From an uncultured SAR86 cluster bacterium (GTDB lineage Bacteria > Pseudomonadota > Gammaproteobacteria > Magnimaribacterales > Magnimaribacteraceae), in NCBI GenBank assembly GCA_902554355.1, contig CACDOC010000003.1:21466-85465 (forward strand): a stretch of DNA of 64,000 nt, written 5' to 3'. The translations under genes were made by a program, and so were the position numbers. Under the pieces are notes generated by a model, which saw nothing but the letters and a program-made list of their open reading frames with translations, searched no databases and had not been told where the DNA came from. Positions 1 through 7,966 of the stretch are shown here, piece after piece. Every line of letters starts with the position of its first letter. The stretch's first letter is position 1.

Positions 1-1
1 T

Positions 2-808
2 GGCGGATCTTTAGGGGCTTTCTTTGGCTCTTCAGTTGCTAGGTACTTTTCTACAGAAATTTGTGGAAAAACGAGCATAGATGACCTAGGGCCCATAACT
101 TTAATAGTTTTTTCAATTTTTTCTTTACTCATTGCGCTCTATTTTTCAAATGCTTTTAGAGCCAGTTCTAGAACCTCAGGACAGGGAGGAGAAATATTAG
201 GCGGTTCTAGTGTTGAAGGTATTAAAAATATAATTACTGATCCTTTAATAAGAAATCTAGGGTTTTACGTCATATTATTCACTATGCTGATGACAACTTC
301 TTGGATGATCTCTTTAGGAATTGTAGAAGATTGGTCTAAAGACCCTTGTGAGAGAACAGCCTTTTTTGCTCGGATCGAGCAAATTGTTACTCCTTTAACT
401 TTATTTATGCAGGTTTTCTTAACTTCATATTTATTAAGAAATATAGGTATTCTTCCAATAATGATTGCTTATGGAATAATATTTGTTGCCGCTTTTTCTT
501 CTTACGCGCTTTTTCCAACAATCACTACAGTGACTGCTGTAGCAGTGTGTACAAGGATATTCGAGTACGGATTAAATAAGCCTACCCGTGAAACTTTGTA
601 TACAAATTTAGCGAAACAAGACCGATATAAATCAACTGTCCTTATAGACACTTTTATCGCTAGATCTGGAGACGTAATAGGTGGCTGGTTCGTAAGAGGC
701 CTTGTAGGTGCAGGGGTAGTAACCTTGTCTGTATCCTGGGCTGCTTTACCTTTTGCTTTAATGATATCTTTTATAGGATTTAAAGTAGCAAAGGCATCTG
801 AGAACTAA
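2..808 (+). CDS. Membrane transporter, 3' part (MFS or ATP/ADP-translocase-like)
   Basis: The frame is open from base 2 to the TAA at 806-808, so the gene begins before the window; the internal ATG at 284 is not the true start. The visible 268 residues are highly hydrophobic, with about six membrane segments and short charged loops. The pattern resembles the C-terminal half of major-facilitator or bacterial ATP/ADP-translocase-like (COG3202) proteins, but I see no signature that fixes the substrate. Its stop overlaps the next start (TAATG), so the Rieske gene is probably translationally coupled to it. The inner-membrane location is secure; the substrate is unknown. Confidence 0.7.
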   Translation, partial: GGSLGAFFGSSVARYFSTEICGKTSIDDLGPITLIVFSIFSLLIALYFSNAFRASSRTSGQGGEILGGSSVEGIKNIITDPLIRNLGFYVILFTMLMTTSWMISLGIVEDWSKDPCERTAFFARIEQIVTPLTLFMQVFLTSYLLRNIGILPIMIAYGIIFVAAFSSYALFPTITTVTAVAVCTRIFEYGLNKPTRETLYTNLAKQDRYKSTVLIDTFIARSGDVIGGWFVRGLVGAGVVTLSVSWAALPFALMISFIGFKVAKASEN

Positions 809-1125
809 TGACAGAAAATTATATCCAGGTTGCTGACATTACTGATATTGATTTAAATCATTCATTATCTGTTGACGTCGATGGACAAGCTATCCTGATT
901 TGTAATACGGAAAATGGTGTATTTGCTGTTGAAGATAGGTGCACGCATGCAGATATTCCTTTATGCGGAGGCCAGATAGTTGGAAATTTTATAACTTGCC
1001 CACTTCACGGAGCAGTATTTGATTTATCCGATGGTTCAGTTCAATCACCACCTGCATTTGAGGATCTTGAAACCTATGAAGTGAAGATTGATGGCACTTC
1101 TGTAAGTGTTAAAAAATCAAAATAA
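808..1125 (+). CDS. Rieske [2Fe-2S] ferredoxin, dioxygenase type
   Basis: A soluble 105-residue protein that is essentially a single Rieske domain. The cluster ligands are clear: C45-x-H47 (CTHADIPL) and C64-x-x-H67 (CPLHG), followed by FDLSDG. Length and layout match the small ferredoxin component of Rieske non-heme oxygenases (BphA3/NdoA-like), which passes electrons to an oxygenase; NirD-like proteins are a related alternative. There is no signal peptide, so it is cytoplasmic. The start overlaps the upstream transporter stop. No catalytic oxygenase subunit is in the window, so its partner is unknown; the meta-cleavage genes just downstream suggest aromatic catabolism. Confidence 0.88.
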   Translation: MTENYIQVADITDIDLNHSLSVDVDGQAILICNTENGVFAVEDRCTHADIPLCGGQIVGNFITCPLHGAVFDLSDGSVQSPPAFEDLETYEVKIDGTSVSVKKSK

Positions 1126-1151
1126 GAGTAAAGTAATATCTAAAAAAACTA

Positions 1152-1982
1152 ATGAAGCTTAAATTTATAGAAATAGAGAAGATTTCAGAGAGCGTTAGGA
1201 AAGTTTATTTGAATCGACCAGATAAAAGAAATGCTTTATGCAATCCTTTGAGGCAGGAGCTCTTTCACAGCCTTGAAGAGCTTGATAATGATAGAGAAGT
1301 CAAAGTTATTATAATTGCTGGAAAGGGTTCCTGTTTTTGTGCTGGTTATGACCTTTCTTACAATAATGCAGAAGATTTACCTTTTCATACTAGCAAAACA
1401 GATGGGTTTTGGCCGAGGCATGTAACCGATGGCGCTTTTAAGATTTGGGATTTATCTACACCCGTTATCGCCGAAGTTCATGGCTATTGTTTAGCAGGAG
1501 GTACTGAATTGGCAGCGTCATGTGATTTAGTGTATGTAGCTGAAGATGCAGAAATTGGTTATCCCGTTGTAAGGTCGATGAGTCCACCAGACAACCAATT
1601 CTTTCCTTGGTTAATGGGTATGAGAAATGCTATGGAAATGATGCTAACGGGTGAATCCATATCAGGAGAAGAGGCAGTTTCTTACGGCTTTGCTAATAAG
1701 TGCTTTGACAAAGAATCTTTATCAGACGAAGTAATAAAAATCGCTGAGAAAGTTGCAAAAGTACCTTCAGATATTCAAGCAATTAATAAACGTGCGGTTC
1801 ATAGACAAATGGAAGCCATGGGGATGAGAAATGGAATAAGAGCAGGAACTGAGATGCAGGCTTTAGCTATGCACTCTAAATCTACTCAAGAACATTTAAA
1901 AGAATTGGCTTCAGGTCTTAAAGAAGCTTTAACTAAAAGAGATAAAGAATTTGGTGATTACCGAACTAAAGAAAAAGACTAA
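1152..1982 (+). CDS. Enoyl-CoA hydratase/isomerase (crotonase) family protein
   Basis: The 276-residue protein shows the crotonase fold: NRPDKRNAL near residue 21, the oxyanion-hole segment CFCAGYDLS at 61-69, and LAGGTELAASCDL at 114-126. The first catalytic glutamate of classical hydratases (E144 in rat ECH) is present as E119. The second (E164 of ECH) appears to be replaced in the segment AEIGYPVV. This makes a plain hydratase uncertain; an isomerase, thioesterase or lyase-type crotonase is equally possible. It is 26 bases after the Rieske gene and overlaps the next gene, so the four plus-strand genes probably form one transcript. Confidence 0.83.
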   Translation: MKLKFIEIEKISESVRKVYLNRPDKRNALCNPLRQELFHSLEELDNDREVKVIIIAGKGSCFCAGYDLSYNNAEDLPFHTSKTDGFWPRHVTDGAFKIWDLSTPVIAEVHGYCLAGGTELAASCDLVYVAEDAEIGYPVVRSMSPPDNQFFPWLMGMRNAMEMMLTGESISGEEAVSYGFANKCFDKESLSDEVIKIAEKVAKVPSDIQAINKRAVHRQMEAMGMRNGIRAGTEMQALAMHSKSTQEHLKELASGLKEALTKRDKEFGDYRTKEKD

Positions 1983-2331
1983 ATATTTAATAGTTCTTCT
2001 ATTGGTAATCCAAATTTCCTGTTCATCTTCAGAAGAAAATCAAGGAGCAACTTGGGTTGGTCCCGCTGACTTCATGCATGTGACTAAAGATAAAATGGAA
2101 ATGACCTACGCAGTAGATGTTGTTGGGCAGAAGATGTATCTAAATAGTTTTTACGAAGTTATAAAGAAAGGAACAGAAACTGTAATTTTTAAAATTAAAG
2201 TAACAGATCTTGAATTTGGAGAACGAAAAGACGGTATATCCTTTTGTAGAGTTTGGGGAACCATTGATGATTCAGGGATAGAAAGTTATTTACTAGCGCA
2301 GGATTGTTTAGCAGTACAAAGCAAAGATTAG
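1951..2331 (+). CDS. Small putative lipoprotein, function unknown
   Basis: A 126-residue protein whose only plausible starts are TTG at 1951 or GTG at 1954, inside the end of the crotonase gene. The N-terminus is K-rich (TELKKKTKY), then hydrophobic (LIVLLLVIQI), then SCSSSEE. This is a lipoprotein-type signal, although the residue two before the Cys fits the lipobox only loosely. The remainder is a short beta-rich domain I do not recognise. The stop TAG shares bases with the stop of the convergent SDR gene. The coding call rests on the signal peptide and on the absence of any other gene in this interval. Confidence 0.6.
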   Translation: MVITELKKKTKYLIVLLLVIQISCSSSEENQGATWVGPADFMHVTKDKMEMTYAVDVVGQKMYLNSFYEVIKKGTETVIFKIKVTDLEFGERKDGISFCRVWGTIDDSGIESYLLAQDCLAVQSKD

Positions 2332-3113
2332 ATTAAACCTTCGTAGGAACCGCCATCAAGTTGAATATTCTGCCCAGAAATAAAACTAGCTTGTTGGCTG
2401 CATAAAAAAGCACAGGTAGCTCCAAACTCTTCTGGCTTACCAAATCTATTAGCTGCAATAGAACTAGCAATTTGAGACCTTGCTTCATCTCTAGAAATAT
2501 TCTGATTTTTCATGAGCATTTCTGTCATGAATACTTGCCTATCAGTATCAAATCTTTCTGGCAAAAGATTATTAATAGTGACATTGTCTTTGGCTACTTC
2601 CTTAGATATGCCCTTAGAAAATGCTGTAAGGCCTGTTCTAGCCGAAGTTGAAAGCGACATCATAGGATGAGGTGATTTAACCATTGCAGAGGTAATATTA
2701 ATAATTCTTCCGAACTTTCTTTGTTTCATTCCAGGAAGGAGGGCTTGTATCATAAATATAGCTGCCAACATATTGGATTCTAAAGCTTCTAACCATGCGT
2801 CTTTATCAGTATCTAAAAAATTTACTGGAGGAGGTCCGTTATTATTATTAATTAAAATATCAGCATCAGGACAACTTTCTACGATTTTTTCTCTTCCTTC
2901 TTCAGTATTAAGATCAGCTACTACCATCGCAATTTTATTTTCATCAATTAAAGATAGTTCTTCAAAAGTCTCTTTAAGAGAGTCTTCACCTCGAGCATTT
3001 ATAACTACAGAGACGCCTTCCATCATCAGGCTCTTAGCGCACGCTTTCCCTAATCCCTTAGAAGAGGCACATACAATTGCTTTTCTATCTTTAATGCCTA
3101 AATCCATAAGCAA
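2328..3113 (-). CDS. SDR-fold oxidoreductase with atypical active site
   Basis: A 261-residue short-chain dehydrogenase/reductase-like protein, last gene of the minus-strand operon. The nucleotide-binding turn is ASSKGLGKA, the NNAG-type motif is NNNNGPPP, and the strand before the active site is IINITSAM. Where a YxxxK motif is expected the sequence reads LSTSARTGL, so the catalytic Tyr is Ser and the Lys is Arg. A beta-ketoacyl-reductase-like SDR subgroup with an imperfect tetrad is known, so it may be an intact but divergent enzyme rather than a decaying one. The end, LDGGSYEGLI, is typical of SDRs. It may catalyse a step of the ring-cleavage pathway. Confidence 0.85.
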   Translation of the reverse strand: MLMDLGIKDRKAIVCASSKGLGKACAKSLMMEGVSVVINARGEDSLKETFEELSLIDENKIAMVVADLNTEEGREKIVESCPDADILINNNNGPPPVNFLDTDKDAWLEALESNMLAAIFMIQALLPGMKQRKFGRIINITSAMVKSPHPMMSLSTSARTGLTAFSKGISKEVAKDNVTINNLLPERFDTDRQVFMTEMLMKNQNISRDEARSQIASSIAANRFGKPEEFGATCAFLCSQQASFISGQNIQLDGGSYEGLI

Positions 3114-3118
3114 GTATT

Positions 3119-3643
3119 CTAAGTTCTATTAACAAATTCTTTCTCACTATCTTCTACCTTTGAGAAATCCTCTTTATCTTTAAAGGTTTGCTCAACCCAA
3201 TTTAGAGCTTCTTCTTCTGTCATGTTGGGGTCCCATAATTCCGTTTGAGGTTGAATTACATGCCAAGGAGTATCGAAAAAAACCTCTAAAGCATTACCTT
3301 CGGGGTCGTTAAAATATAGAGATAAAGCATTGCCATGGCATAACGGCAGATATTCCGAACCTCTTGCATCAAGGTTTTGTTTAACTTTTTTAACTTCTTC
3401 AAATGTTCTAACTCTAAAGGAAATATGGTTGAGTTGAGTAGAATGTTCTAAATCTTGACGCTGTACTGAGAAACCTATTTGATGATGTTCATCTGGATCT
3501 GTGCTCATGAAAATTATTTCTGGTCCTGAGCCTCCTATGAGGCCTTGATCACTAACTTTAAAACCAAATACTTCTGAATAAAATTTTATAATTTCTTTAG
3601 AGTCTTTAATATTTAATATAGTGTGAGATATTTCTAATTTCAT
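3119..3643 (-). CDS. VOC-family (glyoxalase / extradiol dioxygenase-like) protein
   Basis: A 174-residue protein with one vicinal-oxygen-chelate module. Likely metal ligands are H7 (ISHTIL), the His of LNHISFRV and the Glu of NALEVFFDTPW, the same H-H-E set used by type I extradiol dioxygenases and several lyases. The tail after about residue 135 is acidic and alpha-helical and is not part of the VOC core. It lies between an SDR and a flavin hydroxylase in an operon that also has a full two-domain extradiol dioxygenase, so it may act on a pathway intermediate. Its reaction cannot be named from sequence. Confidence 0.8.
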   Translation of the reverse strand: MKLEISHTILNIKDSKEIIKFYSEVFGFKVSDQGLIGGSGPEIIFMSTDPDEHHQIGFSVQRQDLEHSTQLNHISFRVRTFEEVKKVKQNLDARGSEYLPLCHGNALSLYFNDPEGNALEVFFDTPWHVIQPQTELWDPNMTEEEALNWVEQTFKDKEDFSKVEDSEKEFVNRT

Positions 3644-3658
3644 AACTTTATAAGAGTT

Positions 3659-5173
3659 TTATTGCATTCTAATCTTTAAATCTTCAATTATTTGTTCTAA
3701 AGATACATCATTTCCACTGCATCCATAAATATATTTATCAGGCCTTATAACGAAGACATCACCAAGCTCTAAGAAGTCTGCTGCCCAGGGATTAGAAATT
3801 ATCATTTCATTGTCCAAGGTAAGATAAGTGCAGTTAAGTTTATTTAAGAAATCTTTATACACTTCATTTATAGTTATTTCATTTTTTGAAATTAAGGTAA
3901 AACCTTCTCCAAACAAATCATCCCTTCTTTCCATTATTTCACCATCTTTATACACAACTATCTGTGGAAATAGCTGACCTGCAGCCATAGATTCTTTTGC
4001 TTTTCCTTCAAAGAACAATCCTTCATCTAAATTAGGTAAAACAAATGATCCATATCCTTTTGCAATCAACTCTTGAGGAACATCATTATGATCCTCGGCT
4101 TGAGCATAAGCTTCCATTAATTCTCCAATCCCAGCAGAGTTTTCAACCACAAATTTGGCATGCGGTCTTCTTTCTTGTTGATAAGAGTCTAATAAAGCAT
4201 CAGAAAAACCATTATTAAGCACATAAGAGATTTTCCAAGAAAGATTAAAAGCATCCCTGTAACCAGACATCATACCTTCTCCCATGAAGGGTGGGTTTTG
4301 ATGTGCCGCATCTCCTATCAAAAAACAATTTCCTTGTCTAAAATCATGCGCTAATACTGAATGGAATTGATAAATGGCCTTTCTAATTATTTTATATTCC
4401 TCAGGATTGAGCCATCTTTCTACAAGCTCTTGTATTTTTTTATCATCTTGGAAATCATTTTTATCTTCATCTTCATAAATAATAAATTCCCACCTTCTAA
4501 AGGGCAGATGTGCAGGAATAAAAGTACCAATTCTTTCAGGATCACAAACTTGAATGGCTTTGTCATCTAATCTATTTGGTGCAGTTAATTCAGCGTCAAC
4601 AATTACCCAGTCACGATTATAATCAAGGTCTTCTTGAGTAATCTTTAGTAATTTTCTAAGAGTGCTGGACCCACCATCCGCACCAATTAAATATTTACAT
4701 GAGTATTCAACTTCAGATGAGTCTTCTAGGTTTTTAATCGAAAATAGGACATCTTTTTCACGATTTTTAACATTCAATAGTTCATGTTGCAATAAAGTGG
4801 TAATAGAAGTCCCCTCTATCTTTTTTCTAATTTTTTTATCTGTATAGGGTTGATGAAAAAATCTCATCGGAGCCCACCCATTAGGCGTTGTGAATCCCTT
4901 TAAATTAATTGCTTCTCCAATAAAATTAAGATTCTCATCAACGAATCCCGCTCCACCTACTTCAGAACTATTTCTTATATAGATATCTTCTATATCAACT
5001 TCTTGTGTCATTCTTAGACCTTGATCGCTAATACTTACGGCTCTAGGTAATGAATATATTTCTTTATCTCTATCTATAGCCAGAACTCGTAAACCTCTTT
5101 TTTCTAATAGCAACGCAGCAAAGCTTCCTACAGGACCCAATCCTACTATCGCTACATCATAGTCGTGATTCAT
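3659..5173 (-). CDS. FAD-dependent aromatic hydroxylase, MhpA-like
   Basis: A 504-residue class A flavoprotein monooxygenase. The FAD dinucleotide motif is at residues 9-17 (IVGLGPVGS), the DG motif at 161-171 (YLIGADGGSST) and the GD motif at 285-291 (LIGDAAH), followed by NPPFMGEGMMSGYRDA. Length and motifs match 3-(3-hydroxyphenyl)propionate hydroxylase (MhpA) and related phenol hydroxylases, which use NAD(P)H and O2 to place a second ring hydroxyl ortho to the first. That would make the catechol consumed by the extradiol dioxygenase of the same operon. The start overlaps the GST stop (ATGA-type), which implies coupled translation. The actual ring substrate is unknown. Confidence 0.88.
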   Translation of the reverse strand: MNHDYDVAIVGLGPVGSFAALLLEKRGLRVLAIDRDKEIYSLPRAVSISDQGLRMTQEVDIEDIYIRNSSEVGGAGFVDENLNFIGEAINLKGFTTPNGWAPMRFFHQPYTDKKIRKKIEGTSITTLLQHELLNVKNREKDVLFSIKNLEDSSEVEYSCKYLIGADGGSSTLRKLLKITQEDLDYNRDWVIVDAELTAPNRLDDKAIQVCDPERIGTFIPAHLPFRRWEFIIYEDEDKNDFQDDKKIQELVERWLNPEEYKIIRKAIYQFHSVLAHDFRQGNCFLIGDAAHQNPPFMGEGMMSGYRDAFNLSWKISYVLNNGFSDALLDSYQQERRPHAKFVVENSAGIGELMEAYAQAEDHNDVPQELIAKGYGSFVLPNLDEGLFFEGKAKESMAAGQLFPQIVVYKDGEIMERRDDLFGEGFTLISKNEITINEVYKDFLNKLNCTYLTLDNEMIISNPWAADFLELGDVFVIRPDKYIYGCSGNDVSLEQIIEDLKIRMQ

Positions 5174-6093
5174 TTAGATTTTTCTAATTGGGTATATATT
5201 TCTTTTAGGCTAGATTGAGTAGAAAAAGTTTTATGTAAGTCATCTATACCTTTGGTAAGTATAGGATGTGAAGCGTTATCAATAGCTACTTTGAATGACT
5301 CTCTATTCAATAAGTTAAAATAATATTTTTTAATAAAGGGTTTATCTGCCAATAGAAGGTTACCCCAACCGCATTCATGAAAACGATGAAGAATAACAGC
5401 CCAACTAATATCTGCTAATGTGAATTCTTCACCAACTATCCATAAAGATTTTTTACCTTCTAAGTGTTTCTCTAAATCATATAAGTGTTGATTCAAATTA
5501 AAAAAAGAAGATTTAAGTAATTTCGAAAAAGGAAATAGAGAACTAAAAATTTTCATACCAAAAGTTTTAAAAGCAAAGAAACCAATGACTCTCTCTTTCA
5601 TGGGATGAGTTCTTAAACCAATAAATATTTCTTTGAAGGGTACGTATCTCATCATTGCCACAAATAATGGAAAAGTTAGCGGTGCCACGCTGTTTCCGGC
5701 ATATTTATCTTGATTTTTTAAAGGATTACCAATTAAAGATGATTTCTCGACCCAGTAATCCATGTTTTCCTTATCATTCTCAGAAGAAGGTAGGATATTT
5801 TTATTATCTGTGTGCTCTACTAGATAATAGATTTGTTCGTGCGATTCATAGATGGGCCTTCCCTTGTGTAATAAAACAGGAACAGTGGCCCCTGGATTTA
5901 TCTTTAAAAACCTTTTAGAAGCTACTTCGTATTTGCCAGTTTCAATTAGATCTATATGTTCAGATCTATAATCTAAGCCTATTTCTTCAAGACAAAGTCG
6001 AACCTTTCTTGAGCATATAGAAAAATTATTGTGATACAGAACCCAATCGTCGGAAGTTTCTTCAACTACGTAGTTTTGAAGACCTGTAGTCAT
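5170..6093 (-). CDS. Glutathione S-transferase family protein
   Basis: A 307-residue protein with an N-terminal thioredoxin-like domain at about residues 17-96: YHNNFSICSRKVRLCLEEIG, then NPGATVPVL with the conserved cis-Pro, then ESHEQIYYLVEH. The helical C-terminal domain contains WIVGEEFTLADISWAV. It is longer than the usual 200-230 residues, as in some GSTs for bulky or halogenated aromatics. GSTs in aromatic operons act as maleylpyruvate-type isomerases, ether-cleaving enzymes or reductive dehalogenases; which applies here cannot be told. It is embedded in the meta-cleavage operon. Confidence 0.85.
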   Translation of the reverse strand: MTTGLQNYVVEETSDDWVLYHNNFSICSRKVRLCLEEIGLDYRSEHIDLIETGKYEVASKRFLKINPGATVPVLLHKGRPIYESHEQIYYLVEHTDNKNILPSSENDKENMDYWVEKSSLIGNPLKNQDKYAGNSVAPLTFPLFVAMMRYVPFKEIFIGLRTHPMKERVIGFFAFKTFGMKIFSSLFPFSKLLKSSFFNLNQHLYDLEKHLEGKKSLWIVGEEFTLADISWAVILHRFHECGWGNLLLADKPFIKKYYFNLLNRESFKVAIDNASHPILTKGIDDLHKTFSTQSSLKEIYTQLEKSK

Positions 6094-6104
6094 CTTAAAG
6101 GAGT

Positions 6105-6875
6105 TTATATTATTAGATGATGACCACCATCCATCAGCATTGTCTCTCCAGTTACTACTTTATTAGTACCTATGAAACTATATATTCCTTCAGCTACTTG
6201 TTCAGGAGTGACTGTTAGTTTTAATGGAGTATTATTAGTTAAATTTTCTAGGGCTGCATTATAAAGATCGTCACCCATACCATTTCTTAACCAATCACCT
6301 TGAATAAAACCTGGGCATATAGCATTTACCCTAATTGGTCCTAAATTTCTGGCCATAGACATGGTCATGGTATTCAAGGCTCCTTTAGAGCATCCGTAAG
6401 CCAAACAGCTACCTATACCTTTTATCCCAGCTATTGAAGAGATATTTACAACACTTGGATTATCGCTATCTAGTAAGGATTCTCTGCAGGCTCTAACCAT
6501 TTGAAAGGGTCCCACAACATTGATCTTATAAATACGTAAAAAATCATCTGCATCAAGACCATCTAAATCACCATGGTTAAAAACAAATTTAGTAGTACCA
6601 GCATTATTTACAAGAGCATCTATTCTTCCCCATTTAGCTATTGTTTCTTTTGCTGTATTTATACATGCTTCGTTATCTCCAACATCAGCAGATATGGCTA
6701 ATGCTTCAGCTCCTAACCCTTCACATTCTTTGACAATATTATTGGCATCTTCAATTGAGCTTGTGCAAGTTATGGTCACATTCCAGCCCTTTGAAGCTAA
6801 AAGTTTTGCTGTAGCAGCTCCTACACCTCTACTACCACCTGTTATTATTCCAACTGGTTTATCACTTTTGTTCAT
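6105..6875 (-). CDS. SDR-family oxidoreductase
   Basis: A 256-residue classical short-chain dehydrogenase. The cofactor motif is GGSRGVGAA at residues 13-21, with NNAGTT for the adenine pocket, the catalytic Ser in VVNISSIAG and YxxxK in YGCSK. The C-terminus reads TGETMLMDGGHH. The active site is complete, unlike the SDR at the end of the same operon. It is two bases downstream of the extradiol dioxygenase stop. A cis-diol dehydrogenase or side-chain alcohol dehydrogenase role would fit the operon, but the substrate is not indicated. Confidence 0.88.
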   Translation of the reverse strand: MNKSDKPVGIITGGSRGVGAATAKLLASKGWNVTITCTSSIEDANNIVKECEGLGAEALAISADVGDNEACINTAKETIAKWGRIDALVNNAGTTKFVFNHGDLDGLDADDFLRIYKINVVGPFQMVRACRESLLDSDNPSVVNISSIAGIKGIGSCLAYGCSKGALNTMTMSMARNLGPIRVNAICPGFIQGDWLRNGMGDDLYNAALENLTNNTPLKLTVTPEQVAEGIYSFIGTNKVVTGETMLMDGGHHLII

Positions 6876-6877
6876 CT

Positions 6878-7888
6878 TTAAGTACCCTCCTTATTTCCAA
6901 ATGTTTCAGAAATAGCTGCCCCCCATTGTGATGGTCCGAACTCTGGATAGTCAGGATCTCCATCGTCCATAGGATTCAGTATTTGTGGTGGGATGCTATT
7001 ATCTAAATAATCTCCATCGGTCTGATGTTCATGCACTTGTTTAAAAGGACTTCTCCAATAATCAAAGATTTGACTACCTTGATAATGACGACCCACGCCC
7101 CATTCTAACTCATAGTCGTATTCTTTCGCTTTTCTTTTCAATAGCTCATGCCCCATAAAAACATCATCAATGTTTAACATTTCAAAAGATACATGATTTA
7201 AACCGGCAATACCTTCAGATACAAGGTGAGCATTTAACCAAAAAATTGAATGATGATCGGTTGGAGTAGAACCTTTGTCTAATCTAGCAAAGATTCCTAC
7301 AGTTACTGGGTCTTCGCCTAGAGGTGCTGGTGGTTGTAATATATCTGTAGCTATTATGCCTAAATGTTCGTTATACCATTTCAATGATTTTTCTATATCA
7401 AGAGAGTTAATACCGTAATGTCCAAATCTAATTATTCTAGGTGTATCTCCTTTGTTAAACCTTTTCAATTGATTTACTCTGTTGATTTGTCCACCTTCAT
7501 TCGTTGGAAAGGGTTTAGGTAATTCGTCTATTTTTCTATCTTTTATACCAAAAACAACCTCAACTCCTATTCCATCCGGGTCTTTAGCTTTAGTTATAAA
7601 GCCCTCACCAGGCGTAGTTAATTCTTCAATATCACTAAATGCACCTGACTTACTTAGTGTTTTTAAATCTTCCATAGAAGCTGCTTTAAAGGCAGTCGAA
7701 ATAAATTTCTTTTCACCCTTTTTGCATATTTCTATAAATTGTTGAGGACCATCTCCTCTCATAATTAAAGTATCATCAGATTTCGAAACTGTATGCATGC
7801 CAAAATGTATTAGAAATTGTTCCTGTATGTCTAAGTCAGGACATTGAAGGGTAGGGTAAGCTACATCTGTTACTTTTATTACAGGCAT
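6878..7888 (-). CDS. Two-domain type I extradiol ring-cleavage dioxygenase
   Basis: A 336-residue protein with two VOC domains. The C-terminal domain carries the full Fe(II) triad: H157 (RFGHYGIN), H232 (GLNHVSFEM) and E287 (QVHEHQTDG), with Y277 in IFDYWRSP where BphC-type enzymes have their active-site Tyr. The size fits BphC/HsaC/catechol 2,3-dioxygenase relatives, which open catechol rings next to the diol. A Shine-Dalgarno-like GGAG precedes the ATG by eight bases. It is the strongest evidence that the operon degrades a ring compound by meta cleavage. The N-terminal 140 residues are divergent, as is usual for the regulatory domain. Confidence 0.88.
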   Translation of the reverse strand: MPVIKVTDVAYPTLQCPDLDIQEQFLIHFGMHTVSKSDDTLIMRGDGPQQFIEICKKGEKKFISTAFKAASMEDLKTLSKSGAFSDIEELTTPGEGFITKAKDPDGIGVEVVFGIKDRKIDELPKPFPTNEGGQINRVNQLKRFNKGDTPRIIRFGHYGINSLDIEKSLKWYNEHLGIIATDILQPPAPLGEDPVTVGIFARLDKGSTPTDHHSIFWLNAHLVSEGIAGLNHVSFEMLNIDDVFMGHELLKRKAKEYDYELEWGVGRHYQGSQIFDYWRSPFKQVHEHQTDGDYLDNSIPPQILNPMDDGDPDYPEFGPSQWGAAISETFGNKEGT

Positions 7889-7965
7889 TTGTTTTGCTCC
7901 ATCATCAATAACACTCTCTGTAAATAACCAGAAAGACCTTTAAGATAGGGTGTTAAATTATTCAT
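7879..7965 (-). CDS. Possible 28-codon small ORF between two catabolic genes
   Basis: The ATG at 7965-7963 lies one base after the FAH-family stop codon and reads 28 codons (starting MNNLTPYLKGLSG, ending MMEQNKCL) to a TAA at 7881-7879. It overlaps the start of the dioxygenase gene in another frame. There is no good Shine-Dalgarno sequence, but translation could reinitiate from the upstream stop and run into the dioxygenase start. No family is recognised. It may be chance, because the interval is only about 80 bases long. Confidence 0.2.
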   Translation of the reverse strand: MNNLTPYLKGLSGYLQRVLLMMEQNKCL

Positions 7966-7966
7966 A

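Noticed and set aside
2773..3132. 119-codon plus-strand frame opposite the atypical SDR
   Set aside because: Its whole length is antisense to a recognisable SDR, with no promoter or ribosome site.
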